Positions 18,174 to 27,310 are shown, counted from the stretch's first letter. The stretch: 64,000 nucleotides of DNA from an uncultured Lachnospiraceae bacterium (GCA_945868435.1 CAMBLG010000005.1:84059-148058), one strand, 5' to 3'. The notes: generated from the letters alone by a model not told the origin. Translations and numbers: made by a program.

Positions 18174-18917
18174 ATGGCAAAGTTCTTGGTACAAAACGAT
18201 GAAAACACGTTGGGAAATGAGAAGCGGTTCTTGCTGGAGAGGATATCTATGCAAAAATACGTCCACGAATATCGAGACGTCAGCCTGACAGAGGTGAACG
18301 AAATCAGTGATCAGGGCTGGTATCCAGTTGGAACCATTGAATTTGTTTCTTCCTATCTTAAAAACGCTTATGGAATTGAGAGGGAGAACCCCATAGAAAT
18401 TCCGAAGTATTTGCGGACAGAAGAATTCCTGAAGAGGGAATATTATTTCACATCCTTCGATAAGCTGCCGAACGCCGGAAAATACTTCCTCAAAGACTGT
18501 TCAAAGCTCAAAAAATTCGGTGGAGTTATTACGGCAGAGCAAGTTCTGAATGACGCAAAGGAATTTTCAAAGAATCATATCTATCAGGTCAGTTCGTTAT
18601 TCCCGGTCAAAGCAGAGTACCGCGTCTACGTACTACATGGCGAAATCGAAAACATGGTCTGCTATGACGGCGATTGCACGGTGTTGCCGGATATAAGTCT
18701 GATTAGAAAAGCGGTCATGATCATCAATGCAAAAGAAAACTGGTTAAAGTCCTATACTATAGATGTGATGGTAGGAGAACCGGGTACAGCCCTTATCGAG
18801 ATACACAATTTCACATCTGTTGGGTTGTATTCCACACTGTGGGGCGACAGCCTTATCTGGGCATATAAGGACGGAATCGACTATTTGGTAAACGATAATC
18901 GGAAATTAGAAATTTAG
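18174..18917 (+). CDS. ATP-grasp domain protein (R2K/CDC123-like clade)
   Basis: A 247-residue protein with ATP-grasp features: a Lys-containing strand 'KYFLKDCSKLKKFGG' (about 101-115), 'EYRVYVLHGEIENMV' and the late 'TIDVMV...ALIEIHNFTSVG' with the metal-binding Asp and Glu. The arrangement resembles the R2K/CDC123-like clade found in phages and bacteria, predicted to ligate peptides or amino acids to proteins; the substrate here is unknown. AGGAGG precedes the ATG. It follows the methylase by 45 bases, and both look like phage-derived cargo. Confidence 0.7.
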   Translation: MAKFLVQNDENTLGNEKRFLLERISMQKYVHEYRDVSLTEVNEISDQGWYPVGTIEFVSSYLKNAYGIERENPIEIPKYLRTEEFLKREYYFTSFDKLPNAGKYFLKDCSKLKKFGGVITAEQVLNDAKEFSKNHIYQVSSLFPVKAEYRVYVLHGEIENMVCYDGDCTVLPDISLIRKAVMIINAKENWLKSYTIDVMVGEPGTALIEIHNFTSVGLYSTLWGDSLIWAYKDGIDYLVNDNRKLEI

Positions 18918-19003
18918 TAAAAACATCCACGATTATGAATTAAGCAACAATTCTGGTCTTGTATACAGTACAGCAGAGAGTGATGCTCTTTTGTTTCCAA
19001 AAG

Positions 19004-19052
19004 TTGACATTAGAACAGGCGTTTGTTCTAATAAGTATAGAACAAATGTTCT
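19004..19052 (+). promoter_or_regulatory. Promoter with two LexA-type operators
   Basis: TTGACA (19004-19009), a 17-nt spacer and TCTAAT (19027-19032). An inverted repeat TAGAACA-N6-TGTTCTA covers 19011-19030. A second, TAGAACA-AA-TGTTCTA (19037-19052), contains GAAC-N4-GTTC, the Gram-positive LexA box. The promoter of the gene at 19068 is therefore predicted to answer to LexA or to the LexA-like protein at 29170. Confidence 0.7.
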
Positions 19053-19067
19053 AAAAAGGAGAATGCT

Positions 19068-19490
19068 ATGGAAGACTTAACAGATAGAAAATACGATATG
19101 CTCAAGGTAATGACACTTGATGAAGCCATTGAGAAAGAAAAACGATATGCAGAAATTAAGGAAAGACAGGCAGAGGAACCACGGCGACTGTTTGTCGATG
19201 ATGACAGGGAAAAAGAATATCGGGCAGTTATTGCCAAAGAAGATGCGGAAGCAAGGAAGCGTGCAGAATGGTTGGAAGAGCTGAAATCATACAGAGCTTC
19301 GGTATTTAGTGGAGATATGACACAGAAAATGCTTAAAGAAGAATATTGCAAGGCGGTTGATGATTTTGCAGAATCGGTCAAAAATTTAATCGCAGATTCA
19401 TCTGTAATTAGATTTAAGGATATTGATGAAATCGCAGAACAGTTAAAGGTAGGTGGAGAGAATGACAGAGCAGGAACAGAAAGCAATTAA
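19068..19490 (+). CDS. Charged helical protein under LexA-type control, unknown
   Basis: Not recognised. A 140-residue protein, almost entirely charged helix (Glu/Lys/Arg/Asp rich, 'DREKEYRAVIAKEDAEARKR'), so probably coiled coil. AAAGGAG precedes the ATG. The double LexA-type operator upstream suggests SOS induction. It overlaps the next gene by 29 bases. Confidence 0.6.
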   Translation: MEDLTDRKYDMLKVMTLDEAIEKEKRYAEIKERQAEEPRRLFVDDDREKEYRAVIAKEDAEARKRAEWLEELKSYRASVFSGDMTQKMLKEEYCKAVDDFAESVKNLIADSSVIRFKDIDEIAEQLKVGGENDRAGTESN

Positions 19491-19941
19491 ATGGATGAAA
19501 AATGTGAGAGATGATGCGGTTGTGACATTAGACCATATTGCCAAAGAAGAGCCGAATGTTAGCCCGATGTTATATGCGGGGAGAAAAGAAAAGGCAGAAA
19601 CAATCATCAAAGGATTTGAGGAATTGGAACAGTACCGAGCAATCGGCACGGTAGAAGAATTTAGAAAGTGTATGGATATCTTAAATAAATCAGAAGTAAA
19701 TGAGCTTTCGAGAATTATTGATGAGTGGATTTTATATCATAAAATCGGCACACCAGAGGAATGCCGGGCGGCGGTGGAGAAGCAGACGGCAAAGAAACTG
19801 ATACGCAACGACAAATGCACCTGTCCGTCTTGTGGAACGCACAATGAAGTGTTTAAGAAGCGAAGGAATACAGTTGCGCATGATATTGTCTACTGTTGGC
19901 ATTGTGGACAGGCTGTAGAGATTGATAGATTGGAGGAATGA
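19462..19941 (+). CDS. Phage-type protein with C-terminal zinc ribbon
   Basis: A 159-residue protein with a helical N-terminal two-thirds and a C-terminal zinc ribbon (CTCPSCGTHNEV ... YCWHCGQAVE). This layout is common among small proteins of Lachnospiraceae prophages; function unknown. The start at 19462 has GGTGGAG upstream and overlaps the previous gene, implying coupling. Confidence 0.6.
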   Translation: MTEQEQKAIKWMKNVRDDAVVTLDHIAKEEPNVSPMLYAGRKEKAETIIKGFEELEQYRAIGTVEEFRKCMDILNKSEVNELSRIIDEWILYHKIGTPEECRAAVEKQTAKKLIRNDKCTCPSCGTHNEVFKKRRNTVAHDIVYCWHCGQAVEIDRLEE

Positions 19942-19943
19942 CA

Positions 19944-20753
19944 ATGAGTAGAGTATATGAAGCAGTTTCGTCAACAGAAAGTGTGATAAGAAAAATTGCA
20001 GACGGATTAAAAGAAAACCAAGATAATTATATGGAGGGGCTTGTCCACGTTCCTGATTTTGTAATACCAATTAGCGGAACCAGGAAGGAAATAGTGGAGC
20101 AGTTCCAAAAAAAGGGTGAGAAGATTACTCCAGAGATGGTGATTCATTGTAGTACAGAAGTTGAAGCAAAAGAACTGTTCAAGCATTTACATTCGCTTGG
20201 ATACACGTGGCTTTCAGGAAATGCAATTTCCTCAGATAATAACTTTTTTGGAAATTGCAAAGAAAAGACGTGTTATTTGATTGAAGATTGTAAATTAATT
20301 GGTTATGGCAATTATGACTATTTCAAATCAAAAAACTATGAAATAACAGAGGTTTCCGACCTCATCATTCCAGAGCGTACAAAGGCATGTGATGGGGGAA
20401 CGCTCATTAATGATGAAAGAGAGGTTATTCATCCGGTCGTGGTTACATATAAAAGCATGTTAGATGGCGAGAGTTCTACTGCGTGTCAGTGTGAAATTTA
20501 TACCGAAGATGGTAAATGGAAGTGGTTCAGCGAAAAGGAGAGTAATATGAGAGCAGTAAAGGATGATGCCGGAAACACGGCTATAGTCGTGGACGATGAA
20601 GCAGAATATCTGTTAAATACTCAAAAATGCGCTAAATGTAACCACAGTTATCAATACGAAGGAGATTTTCGATTTTACTGTAATTGGAGAGAAGATGGTT
20701 ACTGTATAGGCGATTGGGCAGATTGTAGCGGATATCAGCCGAAGGGAGAGTAA
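19944..20753 (+). CDS. Phage-type protein with DUF551-like segment
   Basis: About 269 residues. The N-terminal part (about 55-150) has an 'HSLGYTWLSGN' segment typical of phage proteins of unknown role. The middle ('VIHPVVVTYKSMLDGESSTA' to 'DGKWKWF') closely matches the 30056 gene, and the C-terminus is a small Cys-rich module. The end 'YQPKGE' is shared with the 30056 gene as well, and nucleotide similarity continues into the intergenic sequence. It is thus one of a family of exchangeable cargo modules. GGAGG precedes the ATG. Confidence 0.55.
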   Translation: MSRVYEAVSSTESVIRKIADGLKENQDNYMEGLVHVPDFVIPISGTRKEIVEQFQKKGEKITPEMVIHCSTEVEAKELFKHLHSLGYTWLSGNAISSDNNFFGNCKEKTCYLIEDCKLIGYGNYDYFKSKNYEITEVSDLIIPERTKACDGGTLINDEREVIHPVVVTYKSMLDGESSTACQCEIYTEDGKWKWFSEKESNMRAVKDDAGNTAIVVDDEAEYLLNTQKCAKCNHSYQYEGDFRFYCNWREDGYCIGDWADCSGYQPKGE

Positions 20754-20761
20754 GAATCATG

Positions 20762-20880
20762 TTGTTGCGATGAATGCACGTGGGAGTTTCAGAAGGCAAC
20801 ATGTTCGGTCATGTATGCAAATACTTGGAGCGCCAGCGGTAGTGACAGAATAGGAGGAAATATCGAATGGCAGCGCTAAA
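20762..20880 (+). pseudogene. Remnant of a Cys-containing small gene
   Basis: A frame without start codon (CCCDECTWEFQKATCS and on) ends inside the GNAT gene. It looks like the tail of a zinc-ribbon phage gene whose 5' part was lost. Confidence 0.3.
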
Positions 20881-21370
20881 AGTAGTCAAAGGATATGAGA
20901 AGTCAACAGCAGATGTTGTTAGAACTAATCTTAGAAAAATAAACAGAGCAAAATGTTCTTGGTTGAAGGAGAATAGTCCCATCACACCAACGACTGATAA
21001 TAATCATGATTTTTACTTATATGATGGAGAAAAGTTGATAGGCGGTTTATTAGGTCGCGTACAGTATGGATGGTTTCACGGAGATTGTTTATGGGTAGAT
21101 GAAAATTATAGAGGTCAAGGATATGGTTTAAAATTAATGTCTCAAGCTGAGATATTTGCTGAAGATAATGGTTTGACTGGGATTTATTTTGAAACTTGGG
21201 ATTTTCAAGCAAGACCGTTCTACGAAAAACAGGGGTATACTGTTTTTGGTGAATTGTCAGATTGCCCATTTGGCTCTACATTTTATTTTATGATGAAGAA
21301 GCTAGGGACTCCTCATCAAAGACGTTTAAGGGCATTAGCACTCAAAAATGGACTTGATGATTTTTGTTGA
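20867..21370 (+). CDS. GNAT-family N-acetyltransferase
   Basis: A 167-residue acetyltransferase of the GNAT fold. The acetyl-CoA-binding motif A is visible as 'VDENYRGQGYGLKLM' (about 82-96, R/Q-x-x-G-x-G/A type), followed by 'ARPFYEKQGYTVFGEL' (motif B region). The acceptor cannot be told from sequence; small-molecule or protein N-acetylation are both possible. AGGAGG precedes the ATG. Low GC matches the other cargo genes. Confidence 0.85.
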   Translation: MAALKVVKGYEKSTADVVRTNLRKINRAKCSWLKENSPITPTTDNNHDFYLYDGEKLIGGLLGRVQYGWFHGDCLWVDENYRGQGYGLKLMSQAEIFAEDNGLTGIYFETWDFQARPFYEKQGYTVFGELSDCPFGSTFYFMMKKLGTPHQRRLRALALKNGLDDFC

Positions 21371-21386
21371 ATTGAAAGGATTACAT

Positions 21387-21461
21387 ATGGGATTTGATAT
21401 TGATGAAACAATAGATATTGCAAATTGGAAAAGTGTTTCAAAGATATTGAAAGCCTGTTAG
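21387..21461 (+). CDS. Very short ORF, probably a relic
   Basis: A 24-codon frame with GAAAGGA upstream (MGFDIDETIDIANWKSVSK). Either a truncated gene or a minor peptide; no further support. Confidence 0.25.
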   Translation: MGFDIDETIDIANWKSVSKILKAC

Positions 21462-21492
21462 TAGCTTTGTTACAGCTGAAAAATTAGTAAAC

Positions 21493-21538
21493 CAGAAAAA
21501 GCATTTCAATGTGTTTTCACGTTGAAATGCTTTTTCTG
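21493..21538. terminator. Bidirectional terminator between convergent genes
   Basis: A perfect 17-bp inverted repeat (CAGAAAAAGCATTTCAA and its complement) with a 12-nt loop; T-rich on both strands. It closes the first cargo block (+) and the DUF6075 gene (-). Confidence 0.85.
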
Positions 21539-21539
21539 T

Positions 21540-21992
21540 CTAATCGAGCGCACCGAAAGAATTGTGCAGCTCTGTATCATATATTGCATATTCCGGATAA
21601 CGGATTTGTACCGCTTGCCAGAAAAATGGGGCATAAGAACAACAGAACAGTTCTTCTACATTATATAGCCTACATTCCTTGACTTGCTCTTCCGGAATCA
21701 TCTCATCTGATACGCTGGGAGTGCCATTGCAATACAGATTAAAAGCCATGCGGACTACCTTAACACTTCCACTTGTCTGCCAACCATCATGAAGGCAATC
21801 AGGGTTTACAAACCCAGATTCAAAATCATAAATGCGGTCTACGTGATTTCTTGTATCGTTATTGATGCCCAGGCAATACACAAGCGCTTTATGATATACA
21901 TCCTGATATCGCACCAGCTGTAATTTTTCATAATAAAATTTCCTATGTTCTTCGCTTATAAAGACTATGTTTTTATCATTTAACTCAGACAT
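21540..21992 (-). CDS. DUF6075-family protein
   Basis: A 150-residue protein with the pattern of DUF6075: 'FISEEHRKFYYEKL', 'YHKALVYCLGINNDTR', 'CLHDGWQTSGSVKVVRMAFN' and 'APFFWQAVQIRYPEY'. The family is widespread in clostridial mobile elements and has no known function. GGAGG lies upstream of the start on the minus strand. It is encoded against the flow of the surrounding genes. Confidence 0.8.
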   Translation of the reverse strand: MSELNDKNIVFISEEHRKFYYEKLQLVRYQDVYHKALVYCLGINNDTRNHVDRIYDFESGFVNPDCLHDGWQTSGSVKVVRMAFNLYCNGTPSVSDEMIPEEQVKECRLYNVEELFCCSYAPFFWQAVQIRYPEYAIYDTELHNSFGALD

Positions 21993-22124
21993 ATGGCATC
22001 CTCCTTTTTTACAATAATATCACATATGGACAATTCAGGAAAGGGTTACTTGTCCTGAAAGGAGTAAAGGAGAGGGGGAAAAGAGATATAATTCTGTAAA
22101 ATTCGTTCTTTTTGCTGTTTGCGC

Positions 22125-22155
22125 TTGACTTTTTATATGGGGTTATGTGTATGAT
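22125..22155 (+). promoter_or_regulatory. Conjugation-type promoter 3 (19-nt spacer)
   Basis: TTGACT (22125-22130), 19-nt spacer with GGGGTTATGTG at its 3' end, TATGAT (22150-22155). Drives the lipoprotein gene at 22182. Confidence 0.75.
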
Positions 22156-22181
22156 GCATGGTGAGAGGAGGGCGAAACATA

Positions 22182-22697
22182 ATGAAGAGAAACCTGTGGG
22201 TATGTATTTCCTGTGTAGCTATGGTTGTGCTTGTTTTGTTGACAGGATGTGGAAGTACGGTCCCGTCTTCAAGTTTTGATGAAAGTGTAACGGACACAAC
22301 TGCGGAGGAATGGGCAGAATCTGCAGTCGAATCACATGGGAAAAGCAATCGGGAAGCGGCTAAGAAAAGTTCCGAAAAAGCGAAGGAAAAGATGGAAGAG
22401 GGTATTTCGTCTGGTTATGACACAGTAGTGGAGGAAGCGGATGAGATTGCATCCGGAGGAATATCAAGTATTGCGGAAAAAATACTGTATAATATATACT
22501 TGTTGTATTATTCACTTGTAGAATTTGCAATACCGATTATTTGTGTCGGCTGGGGGTTGGCGCTTTTGTTCTATTTGATATTCCGAACTCTTCCGAAAAT
22601 GAGAAAGTTTGGAATTATGTTTTTTGGTGTTGGTGTGACAGGGGTGGTTCTCCTTGTCTTGTTTTTGCCTAGTATTATTACGTCCCTTGGGAAATAG
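22182..22697 (+). CDS. Lipoprotein with C-terminal membrane helices, transfer-region
   Basis: A 171-residue protein with a lipoprotein signal peptide whose lipobox is LTGC (about residues 20-23), a charged extracytoplasmic helix rich in Lys/Glu/Ser (about 50-95) and two transmembrane helices at the C-terminus. Lipid anchoring plus membrane helices fits a T4SS envelope component. The start at 22182 has GAGGAGGG upstream. It is the first gene behind conjugation-type promoter 3 and heads a cluster with the S1-like and winged-helix-like genes. Confidence 0.65.
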   Translation: MKRNLWVCISCVAMVVLVLLTGCGSTVPSSSFDESVTDTTAEEWAESAVESHGKSNREAAKKSSEKAKEKMEEGISSGYDTVVEEADEIASGGISSIAEKILYNIYLLYYSLVEFAIPIICVGWGLALLFYLIFRTLPKMRKFGIMFFGVGVTGVVLLVLFLPSIITSLGK

Positions 22698-22717
22698 GGA
22701 AGAAAGGAATGGCTGTT

Positions 22718-23719
22718 ATGGCAGAAGAGATGAATGGTGTAAAGGAAATGGGAAAAGAGCCTCGTGCTGAGGTAAAGAAGTATAAGGAGTTGCTGGGCGA
22801 GAAAGAAAGTGTCCATTATGAAGAGTATGGGGCTGTGACTTATTTGACGAGTCCGAAGGGAGTCGATGAGGAACTTAGTCATTATGAAAAGCTTCGCAGC
22901 GATGGAACGGTAACAGATGTCCGGTTCAGCGCAATTGATAAGAAGGGGGATTTGTACACATATCTTCCGAATGGAATCAGAATCTGCATGCCGAACCGCA
23001 ATATAGACGGCTTTGCGCATGATCCACAGCGAAAAGAGGAGCTTTCCAAGTATTTGTGCCAAGATTGTCCGGTTGTAGTGAAGTCTGTAAGCCGGAAGGA
23101 GAAAATTGTAACTGTTTCGATGAAAGATGCTCTTTCAGGTCCTCAGAAGGAACTTATTGATGCGATTGAAAAGGGAATCGAGGATGAGGTGTACATCAAA
23201 GTTCCGGCGAAGATTGTATCGCTGACAGGAAAACAATCAACAGACAATGGGGATGTATATGATGTCGCCTTGCTCGATCTTGGTGGCTTGAGTGTTAGAG
23301 GATATGTAAACAGAAGCCAGTGGAGTCCTTGTTTTACAAAGACGCTCAAGAATGTGGCAAATGTTGGGGACATTATAGATGTTGTAGTTACGAAAAAAAT
23401 GCGGTGGAGGTCCGGGGCACTGTATGCCTGTAATCGTGCATACACGATATCGGGGTCTCCTTGGAAGGATATTGAGAAGCGTCTTCCCAAAAATTCAACG
23501 GTTCGTGTAAAGTGTGTATTTAGGGAAGAGAATCAGTTTATTGCTTCCATTCAGGGAATACCGGAGATTAAAGCACATTGTTATTATCCAAATGATGATT
23601 CTGTGCATGTTGAGGAAGGAAAAGAGTATCTTGGTTATGTGAAAAAGGTTAGTGAAGAGCGGCTCCAGCTACAGATTTCCATTTTATCTGCAGTAGAGGG
23701 TTCCCAGAGTGCGGAGTAA
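22718..23719 (+). CDS. Protein with S1/OB-fold-like domains
   Basis: About 333 residues. Two or three beta-rich segments look like S1-type OB folds: 'VPAKIVSLTG...VYDVALLDLGGLSVRGYV' with 'VGDIIDVVVTKK', and later 'KEYLGYVKKVSEERLQLQI'. S1 domains bind single-stranded nucleic acid, most often RNA. A role in transfer-region mRNA control or ssDNA handling is conceivable. The start at 22718 has AAAGGA nine bases upstream; 22709 is too close to it. Confidence 0.5.
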   Translation: MAEEMNGVKEMGKEPRAEVKKYKELLGEKESVHYEEYGAVTYLTSPKGVDEELSHYEKLRSDGTVTDVRFSAIDKKGDLYTYLPNGIRICMPNRNIDGFAHDPQRKEELSKYLCQDCPVVVKSVSRKEKIVTVSMKDALSGPQKELIDAIEKGIEDEVYIKVPAKIVSLTGKQSTDNGDVYDVALLDLGGLSVRGYVNRSQWSPCFTKTLKNVANVGDIIDVVVTKKMRWRSGALYACNRAYTISGSPWKDIEKRLPKNSTVRVKCVFREENQFIASIQGIPEIKAHCYYPNDDSVHVEEGKEYLGYVKKVSEERLQLQISILSAVEGSQSAE

Positions 23720-23736
23720 GGGGGTGCGTATAAACA

Positions 23737-24810
23737 GTGGACAAGCAAATGGATGCAAATGTAAGTGAGCCAGTTTCGCTGGCAAAAAGGATTATGGCAG
23801 CTCTTGGTGGAGACGGGAGGTTTCAGTATTATCCAGGCATGGATTACCGGGTAAATAAGGATGAATCGAAGCCTATAAACACATTTGCTTTTTATGATCT
23901 GGTTCATCAAGTCGATGATCCGAGGACAGCCATAAAATTAAGTTTTGTGCTACAAGCGGTTCATGCGCTGGGAAATGCTACCAGGAATATGATTCTTGAT
24001 TATTTAGGGTGGATGCATCGCATATATCCGGATAAACTGATACCTGCGGTTTCGGAAGATGTGCAGAAAAATCAAGTGGATATAGGAAAAATGATTAAAC
24101 GTCTTTTGGATAAAGGCCTCCTGGTGTCCTATGATTACGTCACAGAACGCACGCGTAAGCGGATTGTGGTATACGCATGCACACAGTATGGATGGATCTA
24201 CTATCGGAACAAACTTCAGGTCCAAACTGGATATGACACGAATGCCGTTTTCAGGACGGATGTTGAGGTCTTGAAACGTTTGTCGGTGGCTTCTATTGCG
24301 ACAGCAACCTGTACAAGTAGCCGCTGTACTGGTGTGCATATGAATGACCAGTATGGATCGAAAAAATACCAGGATGTGTGCGCTTATACTTATGGAATAC
24401 TGGAGTTTGATGGTGGCGGAGAGAACGGATCTTTGCTTGTTCTTGAGCCGGTTTACTATCAATATGACCCTAAGATTATGACAGAAGAGGAGAATTTAGA
24501 GAAACTGCATGTTCGTCTTGAAAAACTGGGAAAGGCAGTCGAGCAGTTGGCTCAAAAATATGAGACTATGGTTCGGGTATGCTATATTGTGGAGGATCAG
24601 AAGGGATTGACAAATGTTTTTCGACTGGCAGAACAGAACCCGGATGACGTTTTATTTAAAGATATGCTTATAACATCGGATAACATCGTTTACAGCCTTG
24701 GAGAGGATCTGGACCAGATATTCCTCAAAATTGTTCCGAGAAAGGATAATACCGGCCTCAAGGTTGTGCCGGCGGCAGAGAAATGGATCTCTCCTGTTAA
24801 TCAAATTTAA
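23737..24810 (+). CDS. Winged-helix protein, replication-relaxation-like (tentative)
   Basis: A 357-residue protein. Residues about 75-150 ('ALGNATRNMILDYLGWMHR', 'IGKMIKRLLDKGLLVSYDYV', 'VVYACTQYGWIYY') read as a winged helix with the typical helix-turn-helix and beta wing. The C-terminal part is a mixed alpha/beta domain with 'QKYETMVRVCYIVEDQKG', compatible with the nuclease-like fold of replication-relaxation (Replic_Relax) proteins of mobile elements. A regulator or relaxosome component is the best guess. GTG start with AAGGGGG upstream. A strong terminator follows. Confidence 0.4.
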   Translation: MDKQMDANVSEPVSLAKRIMAALGGDGRFQYYPGMDYRVNKDESKPINTFAFYDLVHQVDDPRTAIKLSFVLQAVHALGNATRNMILDYLGWMHRIYPDKLIPAVSEDVQKNQVDIGKMIKRLLDKGLLVSYDYVTERTRKRIVVYACTQYGWIYYRNKLQVQTGYDTNAVFRTDVEVLKRLSVASIATATCTSSRCTGVHMNDQYGSKKYQDVCAYTYGILEFDGGGENGSLLVLEPVYYQYDPKIMTEEENLEKLHVRLEKLGKAVEQLAQKYETMVRVCYIVEDQKGLTNVFRLAEQNPDDVLFKDMLITSDNIVYSLGEDLDQIFLKIVPRKDNTGLKVVPAAEKWISPVNQI

Positions 24811-24827
24811 AGAAGCGATTGTAAATG

Positions 24828-24866
24828 CGGAAGGACTGTGCAAGTAGAGCAGTTCTTCCGTTTTTT
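24828..24866 (+). terminator. Rho-independent terminator abutting promoter 4
   Basis: An 11-bp stem (CGGAAGGACTG / CAGTTCTTCCG, one G-T pair) plus T6. The -35 hexamer of the next promoter starts 2 bases after the T-tract, so two transcription units are insulated back to back. Confidence 0.85.
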
Positions 24867-24867
24867 C

Positions 24868-24898
24868 TTGACAAAAATATAGGGGCTGCTCCTATAGT
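24868..24898 (+). promoter_or_regulatory. Conjugation-type promoter 4 (19-nt spacer)
   Basis: TTGACA (24868-24873), 19-nt spacer with GGGGCTGCTCC, TATAGT (24893-24898). Drives the transglycosylase/peptidase gene. Confidence 0.75.
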
Positions 24899-24943
24899 GA
24901 CATAAGTGTTAAGGAAAGGAACGGACATATAAATTTATTTTAT

Positions 24944-27310
24944 GTGGCTCCGCAGGTGCGGTTCGTGAAGAAGAAGATTGGCAAAAAAATAATTGCAGCG
25001 GTAACAGGGGCGTTGTTGCCCTTTCTGGTAATTATCATCATTGCAACCGGGTTGCTTGCAGTTGTGGATTTGGTGGCATCCGTTATCTCTGATGCTGGGA
25101 AAAAGATTGCCGGATTTTTTGACAGTATTGGGAAAGAGCCAATTGAAGAGCAGATTAAACTCACGGATTTATCTGCTTATGGTCTGGATGAGATGCTTGA
25201 AATTGCCTGGGATGAGGATGTCCTGACGGATGAAACACTGCAGGAAATGATGATCGAGAGAGAGACCTTTGTTGCATTACTCCAGGAAGTGAAAAATGCG
25301 AATGAAGTGTACGATACTGCAGATAAAACCATTCAGGCAAAACACATCTGGACAACTACAGTAGAGAGAGAAGTATATGATCCCTCGAAAAAGGAAATGG
25401 TTACGGTATCCGAAGTGGAAACCCATGAAGAATTTACAGATATGTCTTATCCGGTTACGGCGGAAACATATGAAGATATCGGCTATGAAATCCCGTGGCA
25501 GGCTGTATATGTGACGGCGGTGGAGCAGGCTTTGCAGAATTACGGCGCCAATATGCAGCTTATGAACCAATCCGGAACGGATGATGAGCAGACGAGTGAA
25601 AATTCTACCGGCGTGGAAGCAAGTGCTGGCGGTGAGGATGATGAGGTCTCAGATGCAGAAGATGTTAGCAATTCAACAACATTTGGGCCTTTTAAAGCCG
25701 GGTGGTGTCCTGCAAGTGAATATCAGAAAAAGCAGGAAGCCAAGTATCGTGACTGGATTGAAGAGTATGCGGCAATGTACAATTTGCCTCCTGATTTAAT
25801 CCGAGCCGTGATTACACAGGAAAGTAACTGGAATCCGGATGCTTCCAGTGGCGTTGCATATGGACTAGCACAGTTCACGAAAGCTGCGTGGCTTGACTAT
25901 GGTATACGCGCGCTAGGGTATTCGGAAAATGATGTTTGGGATCCTGAAGCTTCTATACATGCGTGCGCTCGGCTTTTATCCGCGCTCGTAAAGGAATTTA
26001 ACGGAGACCCGGTTCTTGCTCTTGCTGCATATAATCAAGGATCTGGTACTGTGCATGGCTGGGTGGAATCTGGAACACTCTCCAATTCCTCTCATTGGGT
26101 ATACGCTGCCGGGGTTTTAACAAAGTTTACCGGCTATACATACACGGCAACCCAATTGGCGCAGGGAGATTACATTGGTGGAGAGCGGGTGAATATTTCC
26201 GTAGGATATGGGACGCTGACGGCAACGGGGCAGATCAGTCTGACTCCGGCGCAGGTGAAAGAACTGGTGCAACAGTTTAAGACTCGTTTCGTATATATTT
26301 TTGATGTTGTCCGGGATCCGGTGACCTATTATGATTTTGCAACCTGCCAGAATCTTCCAAATTATGGAGAGAAGAGAAGCGGTGATTCGAGCACGGAGGC
26401 CGGGGAGTACATCTGGTATGAGCCTGTATCGTCGCTGTCGGTCGCGGAGGCTGCTTTTTTTGACCTGAATTATATGCCGTTGAATGTTAAAACAGATTAT
26501 GTGATCCGGCTTGACCGCTGGGAGTCGATGATTAGATTTTACTGGCCAAATTACGTTGCTTCATGGTTTAAATCACTTATCGAACTGCTCCCGAATGGGA
26601 AAGATCTTCCGGCGGTATATGATTACTATGCGTCAATCGCGTCAGACATTGTTGAGTATAGCGGAAATTCCTATTCTCCGGATGGGAGTGGGTACCAGTA
26701 TGCCGGAATGGCCAGCGGGGATTATCGTCCATTGGATTGCGTATCTCCTTCCATTGCAATTCCAGAGAACTGCGGCGGAATGGGGATTCCATTGTATCTG
26801 CAGTATGATCTTAGATGGGCAGGGATTTCGTTTGGGGGTGGAAATATATCGAGTTCGGGCTGTGGTGCGACATCGGTTGCGATGGTTTTATCTTATGAGC
26901 TTCAAAAGTGTATTTATCCTAGTGATGTAGTTGCGGTTATCGGAAACCGTTATTATGTTCCAGGATACGGGCAGTCTTGGTCAATGGTTCCTGCTGCATG
27001 TCAGGCGTTTGGCTGCCGCGCAGTACAACAGACGGTAAATGCAGATGCAATCGTTGCGTCGCTAAAGGCAGGACATCCCGTAATTGTTTCTACGGATGGG
27101 CATGGTACAACACAGGAATTTACAAAAAATGGACACTATATTGTTTTGCGTGGTCTTACGGATGACGGGCTGGTCTTGGTAAATGATCCAAATGACAGCA
27201 AAAGCAAGAAACATTATGAGAAAGCATACACGCCTCAGTTTATTTATAGTGAGTGCTGCAGAAATGGCAGTCCGAAGGTCATGTATACTATCTATGGACC
27301 AGATGAATGA
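24944..27310 (+). CDS. VirB1-like cell-wall hydrolase: lytic transglycosylase plus C39-like peptidase
   Basis: A 788-residue membrane-anchored enzyme. One N-terminal transmembrane helix (about 20-42) is followed by a lytic transglycosylase (SLT) domain at about 272-375 ('LIRAVITQESNWNPDA' with the catalytic Glu, 'YGLAQF', 'LALAAYNQGSG'). The C-terminal C39_2/papain-like domain at about 615-785 has 'SSGCGATSVAMVLSY' (Cys), 'NGHYIVLRGL' (His) and 'VNDP'. It would open peptidoglycan for the conjugation channel, as VirB1-type bifunctional hydrolases do. The start is uncertain (GTG 24944 or 24956); no good ribosome site is visible. A conjugation-type promoter lies upstream. Confidence 0.85.
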   Translation: MAPQVRFVKKKIGKKIIAAVTGALLPFLVIIIIATGLLAVVDLVASVISDAGKKIAGFFDSIGKEPIEEQIKLTDLSAYGLDEMLEIAWDEDVLTDETLQEMMIERETFVALLQEVKNANEVYDTADKTIQAKHIWTTTVEREVYDPSKKEMVTVSEVETHEEFTDMSYPVTAETYEDIGYEIPWQAVYVTAVEQALQNYGANMQLMNQSGTDDEQTSENSTGVEASAGGEDDEVSDAEDVSNSTTFGPFKAGWCPASEYQKKQEAKYRDWIEEYAAMYNLPPDLIRAVITQESNWNPDASSGVAYGLAQFTKAAWLDYGIRALGYSENDVWDPEASIHACARLLSALVKEFNGDPVLALAAYNQGSGTVHGWVESGTLSNSSHWVYAAGVLTKFTGYTYTATQLAQGDYIGGERVNISVGYGTLTATGQISLTPAQVKELVQQFKTRFVYIFDVVRDPVTYYDFATCQNLPNYGEKRSGDSSTEAGEYIWYEPVSSLSVAEAAFFDLNYMPLNVKTDYVIRLDRWESMIRFYWPNYVASWFKSLIELLPNGKDLPAVYDYYASIASDIVEYSGNSYSPDGSGYQYAGMASGDYRPLDCVSPSIAIPENCGGMGIPLYLQYDLRWAGISFGGGNISSSGCGATSVAMVLSYELQKCIYPSDVVAVIGNRYYVPGYGQSWSMVPAACQAFGCRAVQQTVNADAIVASLKAGHPVIVSTDGHGTTQEFTKNGHYIVLRGLTDDGLVLVNDPNDSKSKKHYEKAYTPQFIYSECCRNGSPKVMYTIYGPDE

